NCBI RefSeq assembly: GCF_002893625.1
Contig: NZ_PKMZ01000007.1
Location: forward strand, 94,855 to 158,854
Length of the DNA: 64,000 nt
Direction: 5' to 3'
Origin: Mangrovicella endophytica
Lineage (GTDB): Bacteria; Pseudomonadota; Alphaproteobacteria; Rhizobiales; Rhizobiaceae
In this document: positions 52,821 to 60,858 of the stretch, piece by piece
Layout of the letters: each line of letters starts with the position of its first letter
Position numbering within the stretch: the stretch's first letter is position 1
Translations under genes and position numbers: made by a program
Notes under the pieces: generated by a model
Seen by the model: the letters and a program-made list of their open reading frames with translations, nothing else
Databases searched by the model: none
What the model was told of the DNA's origin: nothing

Positions 52821-53806
52821 GGACGACAGCACGTCGCTCGGCCGCTCTTCCCCTGCTCGTGATCGGCGGGTGCTCTGTCGAACAGTCGGCTCTTCATCCG
52901 ACAGGCGCAGGCGCAGAGCAGATCTACAGCCTGTTCTGGGTCATGACGATCGGGGGTGGACTGATCTTCGCCGCCGTTCTTCTGTGCACTCTCTGGGCGA
53001 TCTACGGTGGATCGGGCATCCGCCGCACCCTGTCGGCCGAAGGCATGATCTACGGCGCTGGGGTGTTCTTTCCGGCAGCGGTACTATCCGCCTTGCTCGG
53101 CTACGGACTGTACCTGATGCAGGAGAGCGCATTCGCCTCGTCGCCGACCGGAGCGCCGCAGATCGCCGTCAGCGGAGAGATGTGGTGGTGGCGCGTGCAG
53201 TACCGGGATGCGCAGGGCCGCAGTCTCGAAAGCGCCAATGAGGTTCATGTTCCCGTCGGCGAGACGGTCAATCTCGCCCTGACCACGAAGGACGTCATCC
53301 ACAGCTTCTGGGCGCCCCAGCTCGCCGGCAAGCTCGACATGATCCCGGGCCGCACCAACATGCTGTCGGTCACCGCCACCAAGCCGGGCATCAGCCGCGG
53401 ACAGTGCGCCGAATATTGCGGCGGCGCGCATGCCCTGATGTCCTTCGTCGTGGTCGCCCATCCGGCGGACGAGTATGCGCAGTGGCTCGACGGGGAGGCG
53501 GCGCCGGCCAAGGCGCCCGATACGGAACGCGAGAAGCTCGGGCAGGACCTATTTCTGCGCAGCGGCTGCGGCGCATGCCATGCAGTTCGTGGAACCGCCG
53601 CTGCAGGAACGATCGGCCCCGACCTTACCCATGTCGGCAGCCGCAAGTCCCTTGGGGCCGCAACCCTCAACAACGACGAGGCATCCTTCAAGCGCTGGAT
53701 CGTGGACAACCAGCACATCAAGCCGGAAAACGGCATGCCGCCCTACCGCATCTTCACCGAGGCCGAGCTCGACGCATTGGCGGCCTATCTCGACGGCCTC
53801 GCCTGA
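52817..53806 (+). CDS. coxB: Cytochrome c oxidase subunit II with C-terminal cytochrome c domain
   Basis: This 329-residue subunit has a probable lipobox (LLVIGGC, Cys19) and two transmembrane helices (about 40-62 and 78-101). The cupredoxin domain binds binuclear CuA: His162, Cys197, Cys201, His205 and Met208 in CAEYCGGAHALM. A fused class I cytochrome c follows with Cys251-Cys254-His255 (CGACH). The fusion makes this a caa3-type oxidase. ATG 52817 overlaps the preceding stop. Confidence 0.93.
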   Translation: MRTTARRSAALPLLVIGGCSVEQSALHPTGAGAEQIYSLFWVMTIGGGLIFAAVLLCTLWAIYGGSGIRRTLSAEGMIYGAGVFFPAAVLSALLGYGLYLMQESAFASSPTGAPQIAVSGEMWWWRVQYRDAQGRSLESANEVHVPVGETVNLALTTKDVIHSFWAPQLAGKLDMIPGRTNMLSVTATKPGISRGQCAEYCGGAHALMSFVVVAHPADEYAQWLDGEAAPAKAPDTEREKLGQDLFLRSGCGACHAVRGTAAAGTIGPDLTHVGSRKSLGAATLNNDEASFKRWIVDNQHIKPENGMPPYRIFTEAELDALAAYLDGLA

Positions 53807-53808
53807 TC

Positions 53809-53925
53809 ATGATCGATCCCGCCAACGCTGGTCCGTCCGCGACAGTCGCCGCTAGTCTGGCCGCAGCCCCGGTGCTCGTCACCCGTTCCGGCGGCGGCTC
53901 GGCTCTCTTCGTCCTTCGCCAGTAG
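53809..53925 (+). CDS. Possible 38-residue peptide between oxidase genes
   Basis: An ATG 2 bp after the coxB stop opens a 38-codon frame with a hydrophobic middle (ATVAASLAAAPVLVTRSGGG). It fills most of the 138-bp gap before subunit I. There is no clear Shine-Dalgarno sequence and no known family; translational re-initiation would be needed. It may simply be spacer. Confidence 0.25.
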   Translation: MIDPANAGPSATVAASLAAAPVLVTRSGGGSALFVLRQ

Positions 53926-53944
53926 GCTGCAGCCGGAGTTACGC

Positions 53945-56470
53945 TTGGACACTACGCTTCCCAATCCCGGACCACGCCCCGACGGTGAAGTCGAGGAGCT
54001 GATGCGGATCTGGAAGACGCCCACCGGCTGGCGTCTTCCGACTGCGGTGAACAACACGGTCATCGGGCTGCTCTATATCGGCGCGGCGTTCCTGTTCTTC
54101 GTGCTTGCCGGCATTCTGGCATTGGTGATGCGCATCCAGCTGGCGGTTGGCGATCAGCGGATCGTGACGCAGGAGCTGTACAACCAGCTCTTCACCACTC
54201 ACGGCACGACCATGATGTTCCTGTTCGCAGTGCCTGCCGTCGAGGCGCTGGGCGTCATGCTGCTGCCGCAGATGCTGGCGGCGCGCGACCTGCCTTTCCC
54301 GCGGCTCAGCGCCTATGCGATCTGGGCCTATGTGATCGGCGGCCTCGTCTTCTTCTCCACGATTTTCTACGATCTCGCCCCGCAGGGCGGCTGGTTCATG
54401 TATCCGCCGCTCACCACGACCCAGTATTCGCCTGGCAACAACGCGGATTTCTGGCTGCTGGGGATCGGCTTCATCGAAATTTCGGCCATCGCCGGCGCCA
54501 TCGAGATCGTGGTCGGAACGCTGCGCACGCGGCCGCCGGGCATGACGCTCGCGAAGATGCCGATCTTCGCCTGGTCGATGCTGATCTTCGCGGGCATGAT
54601 CATCTTCGCCTTCCCCGCGGTGATCCTGGCAACGATGCTGCTCGAGCTGGAGCGCGCCTTCGGCTGGCCCTTCTTCTCGGCCGAACTTGGCGGCGACGCG
54701 TTGCTGTGGCAGCACCTATTCTGGTTCTTCGGCCATCCGGAGGTCTACATCATCTTCCTGCCTGCCGCCGGTCTGGTCTCGATGATGGTTCCGACCTTCG
54801 CGCAAACGCCGCTCGTCGGCTATCGCCTGATCGTGGTGGCGCTGATCGCAACGGGCTTCTTCAGCTTCGGGCTGTGGGTGCACCACATGTTCACCACGGG
54901 CATTCCGACGCTGAGCCTTGCCTTCTTTTCCGCGGCGAGCATGGCGGTCTCGATCCCGTCCGGCATCCAGGTGTTCTCCTGGATCGCCACCATCGCCGCC
55001 GGACGCGAGCGCTTCCGCATGACGGTGCCGTCGCTTTTCATCCTCGGCTTCCTGTTCATCTTCGTGCTGGGCGGTCTGACCGGCGTGATGGTGGCGATGG
55101 TGCCCTTCGACTGGCAGGTCCACGACAGCTACTTCATCGTCGCGCATTTCCATTACGTGCTGGTCGGGGGCATGGTGTTCCCGCTGTTTGCGACCTTCTA
55201 CTACTGGGCACCGATGGTGAGCAGCAGGATGCTGTCGGAACGCCTCGGCCGCTGGACGTTCTGGCTGATGTTCATGGGGTTCAACGTCACCTTCTTCCCC
55301 ATGCACATCGTCGGACTGCAAGGCATGCCGCGCCGCGTCTGGACCTATCCGAGCATGATGGGCTGGGACCTCCTGAACACGATCTCCACGATTGGCGCCT
55401 TCATCATCGCAGCCGGCGTGCTGGTGTTCATCATCGACCTGGCGCGCAACTTCCGCTTCGGCCAAGTCGGACCCGACAATCCGTGGGGCGCCGGCACGCT
55501 GGAATGGCTGCCGAACGACGTTTATTCGACCCGCAGCATCCCGCTGGTGCGCAGCCGCGAACCTCTGTGGGACCAGCAAAACCTCGCTGAAGAGGTCAAG
55601 AACGGCCACCATTTCCTTCCCGGCGCGCCGACGGGCGGCCGCGAAACCGTGGTGACCACCGCCATCGAGGCCAAGCCGCAATACATCATCCAGATGCCCG
55701 GTCCGAGCTGGACGCATCTGTTCGCCGCCGTCTTCACGGCCGCCTTCTTCCTGCTTCTGACGATCAAGGCGGTCACCATCGCCATTACCTGCGGCGTCCT
55801 GGCCGTTGCCTCGTGCCTAATCTGGGCATGGCAGCTCGACAGGCCCGGCAAGGGCGAGGTCGATATCGGCGGAGATATCCGCGTCCCCACCTATATCACC
55901 GGGCCGCAGTCCCACAGCTGGTGGGCGATGGTGGTTCTGATGCTGGTGATGGGCTCGCTGTTCATCGCCTATGTGTTTTCATATCTTTATCTCTGGACAG
56001 TCTCACCGGATGTGTGGGCGCCTGACGGCTCGCCCATGCCGCCGCATGTGGCCTATCCGTTGCTGTCGGCTGGTCTCCTAGTCGGCGGTGTGGCGCTGCT
56101 GGCTCTGGCCTATCGTGCGCTTCCGGACCCGGGCAAGCGCAGCTGGGAAGCGTTTCTACTGCTGGTGCTGGCGTCCTGTGCCATGGCCGCGGCGGTCGGG
56201 ATCGAGGTCTGGGGACACTGGATCACCGGACTTCGCCCGGACGCCAGCAGCTATGCCGCGATGGTCTATATGGCGGCGCTGCTGACTGGGCAGGGCGCGC
56301 TGGCGGTGATCGTGCTGTGCCTGTTTGCCGGCGCGCGACTGGCCACCCGGCAGATGGACAGGGTCAGGCGTGTCACCTTCGACAACGCCTTCCTTCTGTA
56401 CGCCTACACGGCTGGGCAAGGTTTGTTCGGCCTGCTCCTTGTGCACGGCTTCCCGCGCTTGCTCGTCTAG
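53945..56470 (+). CDS. ctaD: Cytochrome c oxidase subunit I/III fusion (caa3-type)
   Basis: This 841-residue fused subunit is the catalytic core of the oxidase. The start is TTG 53945 behind CCGGAG; the first in-frame ATG (54002) would remove 19 residues. The subunit I part (about 1-560) has the heme a ligand in TTHGTTMMFLF, the CuB His and cross-linked Tyr in FFGHPEVYIIF, CuB histidines in LWVHHMFTTG and heme ligands in VAHFHYVLVG. The Glu in HPEVY marks the A1 type. The C-terminal part (about 640-841) is subunit III-like. The TAG stop lies at the edge of the repeat element starting at 56467. Confidence 0.92.
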   Translation: MDTTLPNPGPRPDGEVEELMRIWKTPTGWRLPTAVNNTVIGLLYIGAAFLFFVLAGILALVMRIQLAVGDQRIVTQELYNQLFTTHGTTMMFLFAVPAVEALGVMLLPQMLAARDLPFPRLSAYAIWAYVIGGLVFFSTIFYDLAPQGGWFMYPPLTTTQYSPGNNADFWLLGIGFIEISAIAGAIEIVVGTLRTRPPGMTLAKMPIFAWSMLIFAGMIIFAFPAVILATMLLELERAFGWPFFSAELGGDALLWQHLFWFFGHPEVYIIFLPAAGLVSMMVPTFAQTPLVGYRLIVVALIATGFFSFGLWVHHMFTTGIPTLSLAFFSAASMAVSIPSGIQVFSWIATIAAGRERFRMTVPSLFILGFLFIFVLGGLTGVMVAMVPFDWQVHDSYFIVAHFHYVLVGGMVFPLFATFYYWAPMVSSRMLSERLGRWTFWLMFMGFNVTFFPMHIVGLQGMPRRVWTYPSMMGWDLLNTISTIGAFIIAAGVLVFIIDLARNFRFGQVGPDNPWGAGTLEWLPNDVYSTRSIPLVRSREPLWDQQNLAEEVKNGHHFLPGAPTGGRETVVTTAIEAKPQYIIQMPGPSWTHLFAAVFTAAFFLLLTIKAVTIAITCGVLAVASCLIWAWQLDRPGKGEVDIGGDIRVPTYITGPQSHSWWAMVVLMLVMGSLFIAYVFSYLYLWTVSPDVWAPDGSPMPPHVAYPLLSAGLLVGGVALLALAYRALPDPGKRSWEAFLLLVLASCAMAAAVGIEVWGHWITGLRPDASSYAAMVYMAALLTGQGALAVIVLCLFAGARLATRQMDRVRRVTFDNAFLLYAYTAGQGLFGLLLVHGFPRLLV

Positions 56471-56742
56471 AGCCTTTCAGGGTCAGATGGAAACCGTTCT
56501 GTTTCTCCGATGGCGAGGTGATCCGGCAGGAGAGACGTGCCGGTCGATGGGGTTCCATCGGCCAAGCGGCTCGACGAACCGGGCGCCCGCCAGCGGGAAA
56601 CCCGAAGGGCCGGGTGAATTCGGGCCAACTCCATCGGGCTTCGTCTCGGCCGTAGCGCCGCTACGACCTTCGCCGAACCCCTCGACCTTGATCCCGAATT
56701 CCCGCCGGCAGAACGCTTCCATCTGACCCTGAAAGGCTCTAG
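56467..56742. repeat. MITE-like element with long terminal inverted repeats
   Basis: The left arm (56467-56492) and right arm (56717-56742) are perfect 26-bp inverted copies, from CTAGAGCCTTTCAGGG to its complement at the other end. With a 1-bp gap the similarity extends inward about 8 bp (CGTTCTG on the left, CAGAACG on the right). TA dinucleotides flank the GAGCC...GGCTC ends, as after IS630/Tc1-type insertion. The interior, about 200 bp, has no transposase frame. The element supplies the last base of the ctaD TAG stop and abuts the AGGAGG of the next gene, and its RNA could fold into a large hairpin. Confidence 0.85.
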
Positions 56743-56750
56743 GAGGTCGC

Positions 56751-57140
56751 ATGTCGCTCTTCGCCCGCCACGACAGCCCGGTCATCGGAGCTTTGTTCTT
56801 TTTGCTTTGGGGTCCGATCCTCTGGGCCGGGCACCTCACGATCGCCTACGGGGGCCAGGCGCTGCTTTGCACACTGGCAGCCTCTTCGGCCGACTTCGAC
56901 GCGGCCACGGCGATCCGGCTCCTGATCGGCGTCACGACGCTGGCATCGGGGCTTGCCAGCGTCTTCGGCGCCGTTGTCCCTCGTCTTCCGTTCCGCCTGC
57001 TTCTTCGCCGCAGGCCGGTGGATGCGGACGACGGCACGCTGATCGGCATCATGCGTCTTCTGAGCGCTCTTGCGTCTCTGGGAATCCTGTTCGCCGGCGT
57101 CACGACCGCCGTTCTGCCGGTCTGCGCTCAGGGACGCTGA
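56751..57140 (+). CDS. Small four-helix membrane protein after the oxidase
   Basis: This 129-residue protein has hydrophobic segments at about 10-40 (ALFFLLWGPILWAGHLTIAY), 52-78 and 100-122 and no family I recognise with confidence. Similar small membrane proteins often close caa3-oxidase operons in alphaproteobacteria. The start ATG has a strong AGGAGG directly at the edge of the repeat element, so its translation signal is intact while its transcription must pass through the element. Confidence 0.7.
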   Translation: MSLFARHDSPVIGALFFLLWGPILWAGHLTIAYGGQALLCTLAASSADFDAATAIRLLIGVTTLASGLASVFGAVVPRLPFRLLLRRRPVDADDGTLIGIMRLLSALASLGILFAGVTTAVLPVCAQGR

Positions 57141-57483
57141 ACGCGCTCTCGATGCGGACGTGCTGCCGTTCGACGCTGCTGTTCAAGGCAGGCCGGGCTG
57201 GTATGCCCAGCGCTCGGTCGATCGTCAGTGCGATCGGAGGGCGGGATCGATCTCGAGAGCGATGCGAGAGAGACCCATCGTCTCCTGGCTGATCATACCC
57301 AGAAGCAGAACAGCAATCATCAACATGGCCTTCAGCCGGCGCTTCTGAGATGCCGTCGCGGTTGTTGCCAGAGGTCGGCCGGGTGGAAAGCTCCCAGGCG
57401 GCTTTTGGATCTTTGGCCCGGAAAAAGGAACGCTTCTAGCGGGCTGTATCGGTCAAACGTTTGTCTCGAGCATAAGGTTGCTC
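57141..57483. other. 343-bp intergenic region
   Basis: This lies between convergent genes: the small membrane protein and nrsF. Overlapping short plus-strand frames show no recognisable motifs. No strong hairpin with a T-run was seen. Confidence 0.4.
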
Positions 57484-58149
57484 TCACAGGAACCGCCTTC
57501 CCGCAATGAAGCCACAGGCCGCGACTATGCAGGTGGCAAGCGTGTACCAGGTCGCTACGAAAAGCGGACTGTCATCTGGGCAATGCGTGGCGTAGAGCGC
57601 TGCGGCGATCGCGCTCGAAGCAATGCCCGCCGCCGCGCCAGCCAGTCCCGGCCGTGCCGGCATCCCCTGGCGCAAGGCGGCGATGAAGCAGGCCAAGGGG
57701 CCGATCGCGATCAGCGGAATGAACATCAGGCAGTAGCGGGCATTGTGGCCCACGAGACGCGCCGCCCATTCGGCCGGCGGCGACATCGCCAGTTCCGTGC
57801 CGACGCCGACCGCCAGCACCGCGCCGACGCCGCCGAGCAGCCACGGCCAGAAGCCATGCGGCGCGGCCGGGCGGGCAATGCGATCGAGGAGCCCGATCAT
57901 GCCGACGGCCAGCGGCACTGTGACGATAAACTTGAAGAGGACGCGGAGGGTCCGCACCACAACGTCGATGTCGGGCCGAGGCTGCAGCATAGCGAGGTAG
58001 GATGCGGCGGCGGAGGCCACGCCGAGGGCGGCAGCCACGAGGAGGATGCTGCCGAAAGGCCGCGGTGCGCCTGCATCCTTCGCCAGAACCTCGATCAGCC
58101 GGTCCGTGCCGATGGCGGACCTCGACGGCATGTTCTCGTCGGGCGTCAT
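57484..58149 (-). CDS. nrsF: NrsF-family anti-sigma factor (DUF1109)
   Basis: This 221-residue integral-membrane protein has six hydrophobic helices and a short cytoplasmic N-terminus (MTPDENMPSRSAIGTDRLIE). NrsF/DUF1109 proteins hold SigF-type ECF factors inactive at the membrane until an oxidant or metal signal arrives, probably sensed by cysteines; here Cys residues occur in RYCLMF, LACFIAAL, THCPDDSP and TCIVAACGF. The start overlaps the sigF stop by 4 bp. Confidence 0.87.
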   Translation of the reverse strand: MTPDENMPSRSAIGTDRLIEVLAKDAGAPRPFGSILLVAAALGVASAAASYLAMLQPRPDIDVVVRTLRVLFKFIVTVPLAVGMIGLLDRIARPAAPHGFWPWLLGGVGAVLAVGVGTELAMSPPAEWAARLVGHNARYCLMFIPLIAIGPLACFIAALRQGMPARPGLAGAAAGIASSAIAAALYATHCPDDSPLFVATWYTLATCIVAACGFIAGRRFL

Positions 58150-58697
58150 GTCGTTCCTCCGCGGTAGATCGCCGCCAGACTCCGTAGCGCCCGGTGCAGG
58201 GCGACCCGCACCGCGCCCTCGCTCATCGACAGCCGCGCGGCCGTGTCGCGGACGCTCGAACCATCGAGCGAGATCGCCCGAACGATATCGCGTTGAACCG
58301 GCTTCAGGTGGTCCATCATCCGCTCGATGTCCTGCCCGTCCGTCGAAACGTCCTGCCGCTCGTCCGCGATCAGATCGACGACGTCGTCGATCGGCACGAC
58401 GACCCGGTGCCCGCGGCGGCGGAGGGCATCGATCAGCTTGTTGCGCACGATCACGGAAATCCAGGGCCCGATCGGGCGATGGGTTTCCCAGGTCCCGCGT
58501 TTCAGATGGATGGCAAGGAGCGCTTCCTGGACGACATCCTCGACATCCTGATTGCCGAGCCGGAAGGCAGAGAGGCGTCTCCGGGCGATCACCCGCAGAT
58601 GTGGCGTCACAGCTTCCAGGAAACGCCGATAGGCGATTTCGTCGCCGACAAGGGCCGCCGCCATCCAGGCCGACCATTCCTGCTCGCGTGGTTGCAT
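58146..58697 (-). CDS. sigF: ECF RNA polymerase sigma factor, SigF type
   Basis: This 183-residue sigma factor starts at ATG 58697 (MQPREQEWSAWMAAAL); a longer frame to 58895 is a shadow over the neighbouring gene. Region 2 holds LSAFRLGNQDVEDVVQEALL and HRPIGPWISVIVRNKLIDAL; region 4 holds LDGSSVRDTAARLSMSEGAV and RVALHRALRSL. The coupled DUF1109 partner places it in the NrsF-controlled SigF group. It should autoregulate the whole operon down from 61584. Confidence 0.9.
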   Translation of the reverse strand: MQPREQEWSAWMAAALVGDEIAYRRFLEAVTPHLRVIARRRLSAFRLGNQDVEDVVQEALLAIHLKRGTWETHRPIGPWISVIVRNKLIDALRRRGHRVVVPIDDVVDLIADERQDVSTDGQDIERMMDHLKPVQRDIVRAISLDGSSVRDTAARLSMSEGAVRVALHRALRSLAAIYRGGTT

Positions 58698-58737
58698 CGC
58701 CACGAGACTTCGCCCCAATCGCCTTGCCGACCGACTG

Positions 58738-59505
58738 TCAGATGCCAGCGTACCAATCGTAGCCGATCGCATCTTCCCAATAGCCGCCTCGGCCGCCGCC
58801 GATCCCGGCAAGGCTCGCGACGACTTCGATCTGCATGACATACTTAGCATGCTTATAGCCGAGCTGCCGCTCGACCCGAAGGCGCAAGGGCGCACCGTGA
58901 CCGATCGAAAGCGGCGCCCCGTTCATCGCATAGGCGAGGATCGTCTGGGGATGACGGGCATCGGCGAGATCGATGCTCTCGTAATAGTTCGAGCCGTCGA
59001 ATTCGTCGGCGCAATGGAAGACGACATAGCGCGCCTCCGCCCGCAGCCCGGCCTCGCCGAGCAGGTGGCCGAGCGGCACGCCCGTCCATTTGCCGATCGC
59101 GCTCCAGCCTTCGACGCAGTCGTGCCGGGTGATCTGGGTTCGGGCGGGCATCGCCATGATCTCGGCAAGAGTGAATCGGACGGGCCGCTCGACGAGGCCG
59201 TCGAGGCCAAGCGACCAGCCGGAAAAGCCGCCCGCGGCCAGCGTCTGGTAGGTCGTGCTCGACGGCATCGTGTTGCCGTTGGTGCGGAAGACAGGCGACA
59301 TCTCCGCTTCCTCGAATTCCGGGGCGAGCGCATCACCGCCGATCAGCCGCTGGAGATGCCGGGCAAGATCGTCCGCCGAGCCGAGCGCGTCGATCACCGC
59401 CTGCGATCGCGCGAGACCGAAGACGTCGCAGCCCGAGAGCACTATCGGCGCGATGCCGACGAGACCGGCGGTCAGGAAACCACGCCGCGTGGGACGATAA
59501 ACCAT
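58738..59505 (-). CDS. Periplasmic molybdopterin oxidoreductase, YedY/MsrP-like
   Basis: This 255-residue protein has a Tat signal (MVYRPTRRGFLTAGLVGIAP) and a lipobox-like VLSGC. The sulfite-oxidase-fold domain has the Mo-coordinating cysteine in ITRHDCVEGWSAIGKW and FHCADEFDGSNYYESIDLAD. In SigF/NrsF operons this enzyme (YedY1) is a periplasmic methionine sulfoxide reductase. It is coupled to the cytochrome b gene, beginning 4 bp after it, and the Met-rich peptide gene lies upstream as a likely substrate. Confidence 0.87.
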   Translation of the reverse strand: MVYRPTRRGFLTAGLVGIAPIVLSGCDVFGLARSQAVIDALGSADDLARHLQRLIGGDALAPEFEEAEMSPVFRTNGNTMPSSTTYQTLAAGGFSGWSLGLDGLVERPVRFTLAEIMAMPARTQITRHDCVEGWSAIGKWTGVPLGHLLGEAGLRAEARYVVFHCADEFDGSNYYESIDLADARHPQTILAYAMNGAPLSIGHGAPLRLRVERQLGYKHAKYVMQIEVVASLAGIGGGRGGYWEDAIGYDWYAGI

Positions 59506-59509
59506 CTGA

Positions 59510-60361
59510 TCACTCCTTCGGAAGACGGTAGCGGCCGGTCACCATCGAGCGGATCTCGTTGAGCGGGCCGGCGAGCACCACCATCGCCACGTGGACGAGG
59601 ACGAAAAGGACGATCAGCGTCGCGGCGACGAAGTGGAGGGAGCGTGCTGACTGGCGGCCGCCGAAGAGGTCGAGAAGCCAAGGCCATGCCGTATTCAGGG
59701 CCGGCGACATGGTGAGGCCTGTCAGGGCGACCAGCGGCAGAAGCACGAGAAGCACTGCGCAATAGGCGAGCTTCTGAAGCACGTTGTAGCGCTTGGCGGC
59801 CTCGCCTTTCGGAAAGCGCAGCCGGGCGTGTTGGCCGATATCGTGAAGGATGTGGGCGGGGCGGAGCTCGGCACGGGTGGGCAGGAGGTCCCGTGTCAGG
59901 TGCCGGCTGGCCAAGCTCCATAGAGCATAGAGGAGGATGCCGCCGGCGAAGATCCAGGCGAAAAAGAGATGCCAATGGCGCGCGAGAGCGAGATTGTAGC
60001 TGGACGGGATCGTCGCCCAGGAGGGAAAGGCGCGGTTGACGGGATTTCCCGCTTCGTTCGTCCAGCGGCCGAGGAGGCCGGTCGTATCGATGGCAAGGTC
60101 GCCGACGCGTAGATAGCCCCGGTCTCCCGCCGCGCCGATCTGAAGCCAGGCTTGATCCTGGTCCGCGCCATAGGCGCCCCAGTAGAGCCGGGGATGGGCG
60201 TTGAAGATGGTGAGGCCGCTCATCAGCATGACGAAGAGCGTCACGACATTCAGCCAATGCCAGGTGCGGGTGGCGAGGCGGTGCCGATAGACGAGCCCCG
60301 GCCGCGCCATGTCGGTTCCGGCAGGTTTGCTGTCAGCCATGGGCTGTCCGACATCGGTCAT
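59510..60361 (-). CDS. Cytochrome b561-type membrane subunit (YedZ1-like)
   Basis: This 283-residue protein has four or more transmembrane helices with histidines for b hemes (TWHWLNVVTLFV, LARHWHLFFAWIFAGG, SLHFVAATLIVLFVLVHVAM). It should pass electrons from quinol to the periplasmic molybdoenzyme. The start at 60361 follows AAAGG; MARPGLVYRHRLATRTWHWL from ATG 60304 is an alternative. It sits between mrpX and the yedY-like gene in the stress operon. Confidence 0.85.
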   Translation of the reverse strand: MTDVGQPMADSKPAGTDMARPGLVYRHRLATRTWHWLNVVTLFVMLMSGLTIFNAHPRLYWGAYGADQDQAWLQIGAAGDRGYLRVGDLAIDTTGLLGRWTNEAGNPVNRAFPSWATIPSSYNLALARHWHLFFAWIFAGGILLYALWSLASRHLTRDLLPTRAELRPAHILHDIGQHARLRFPKGEAAKRYNVLQKLAYCAVLLVLLPLVALTGLTMSPALNTAWPWLLDLFGGRQSARSLHFVAATLIVLFVLVHVAMVVLAGPLNEIRSMVTGRYRLPKE

Positions 60362-60423
60362 GGCGGCCTTTCTTCACTGGGGGAAAGGCGTTCGGGCCGG
60401 GCGGCCCGAACGCACCAGATCCG

Positions 60424-60708
60424 TTACTTCTTCGGATTCGCCGGGGCCGGCGCCATGGCATCGGGCGCCATCGGGTCGGCCTTCATCGCGTCGTCCGTCA
60501 TCGCGTCGTCCGCCTTCATCGTGTCGTCCGGGGCCATCGCCGCATCCGGTTTCATGCCATCCGCGGGCTTCATCGCGTCCGGCTTCATCTTGTCCTCGGC
60601 CTGCGGTTTCATGGCGTCCTCGGCATGGGCGGCAGGCGCAAGAGCGGCGGTAACTGCGACGAAAGCTGCGAGGAGCGGCAGCGCGAAGCGGGCGATGCGG
60701 TTCGTCAT
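60424..60708 (-). CDS. mrpX: Secreted methionine-rich repeat protein (MrpX-like)
   Basis: This 94-residue protein has a signal peptide of about 29 residues ending APAAHA. The mature 65 residues are a low-complexity array of M-K-P-D/M-K-A-D units (DAMKPQAEDKMKPDAMKPAD) with ten methionines and no cysteine or aromatic residue. Pentapeptide MXKDX-type proteins of this kind occur in SigF/NrsF operons. In Azospira suillum the equivalent peptide, MrpX, scavenges hypochlorite by being oxidised to Met sulfoxide and is repaired by YedY1. The order mrpX-yedZ1-yedY1-sigF-nrsF supports the same role. Confidence 0.85.
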   Translation of the reverse strand: MTNRIARFALPLLAAFVAVTAALAPAAHAEDAMKPQAEDKMKPDAMKPADGMKPDAAMAPDDTMKADDAMTDDAMKADPMAPDAMAPAPANPKK

Positions 60709-60858
60709 GTGTCTTCTCCGGAAAGGGGAAGCATTGCCCTGCGGGCGCTTCCGGTTGCACCGGCCCCTGCGGGCGCGGCATGGGATAGGGCGTCGGCTGG
60801 CGCGGACGCGGATGATCCGGCGCGGCTCGATCGCGTTCGTTTTTCGTGAGGTGAACGA

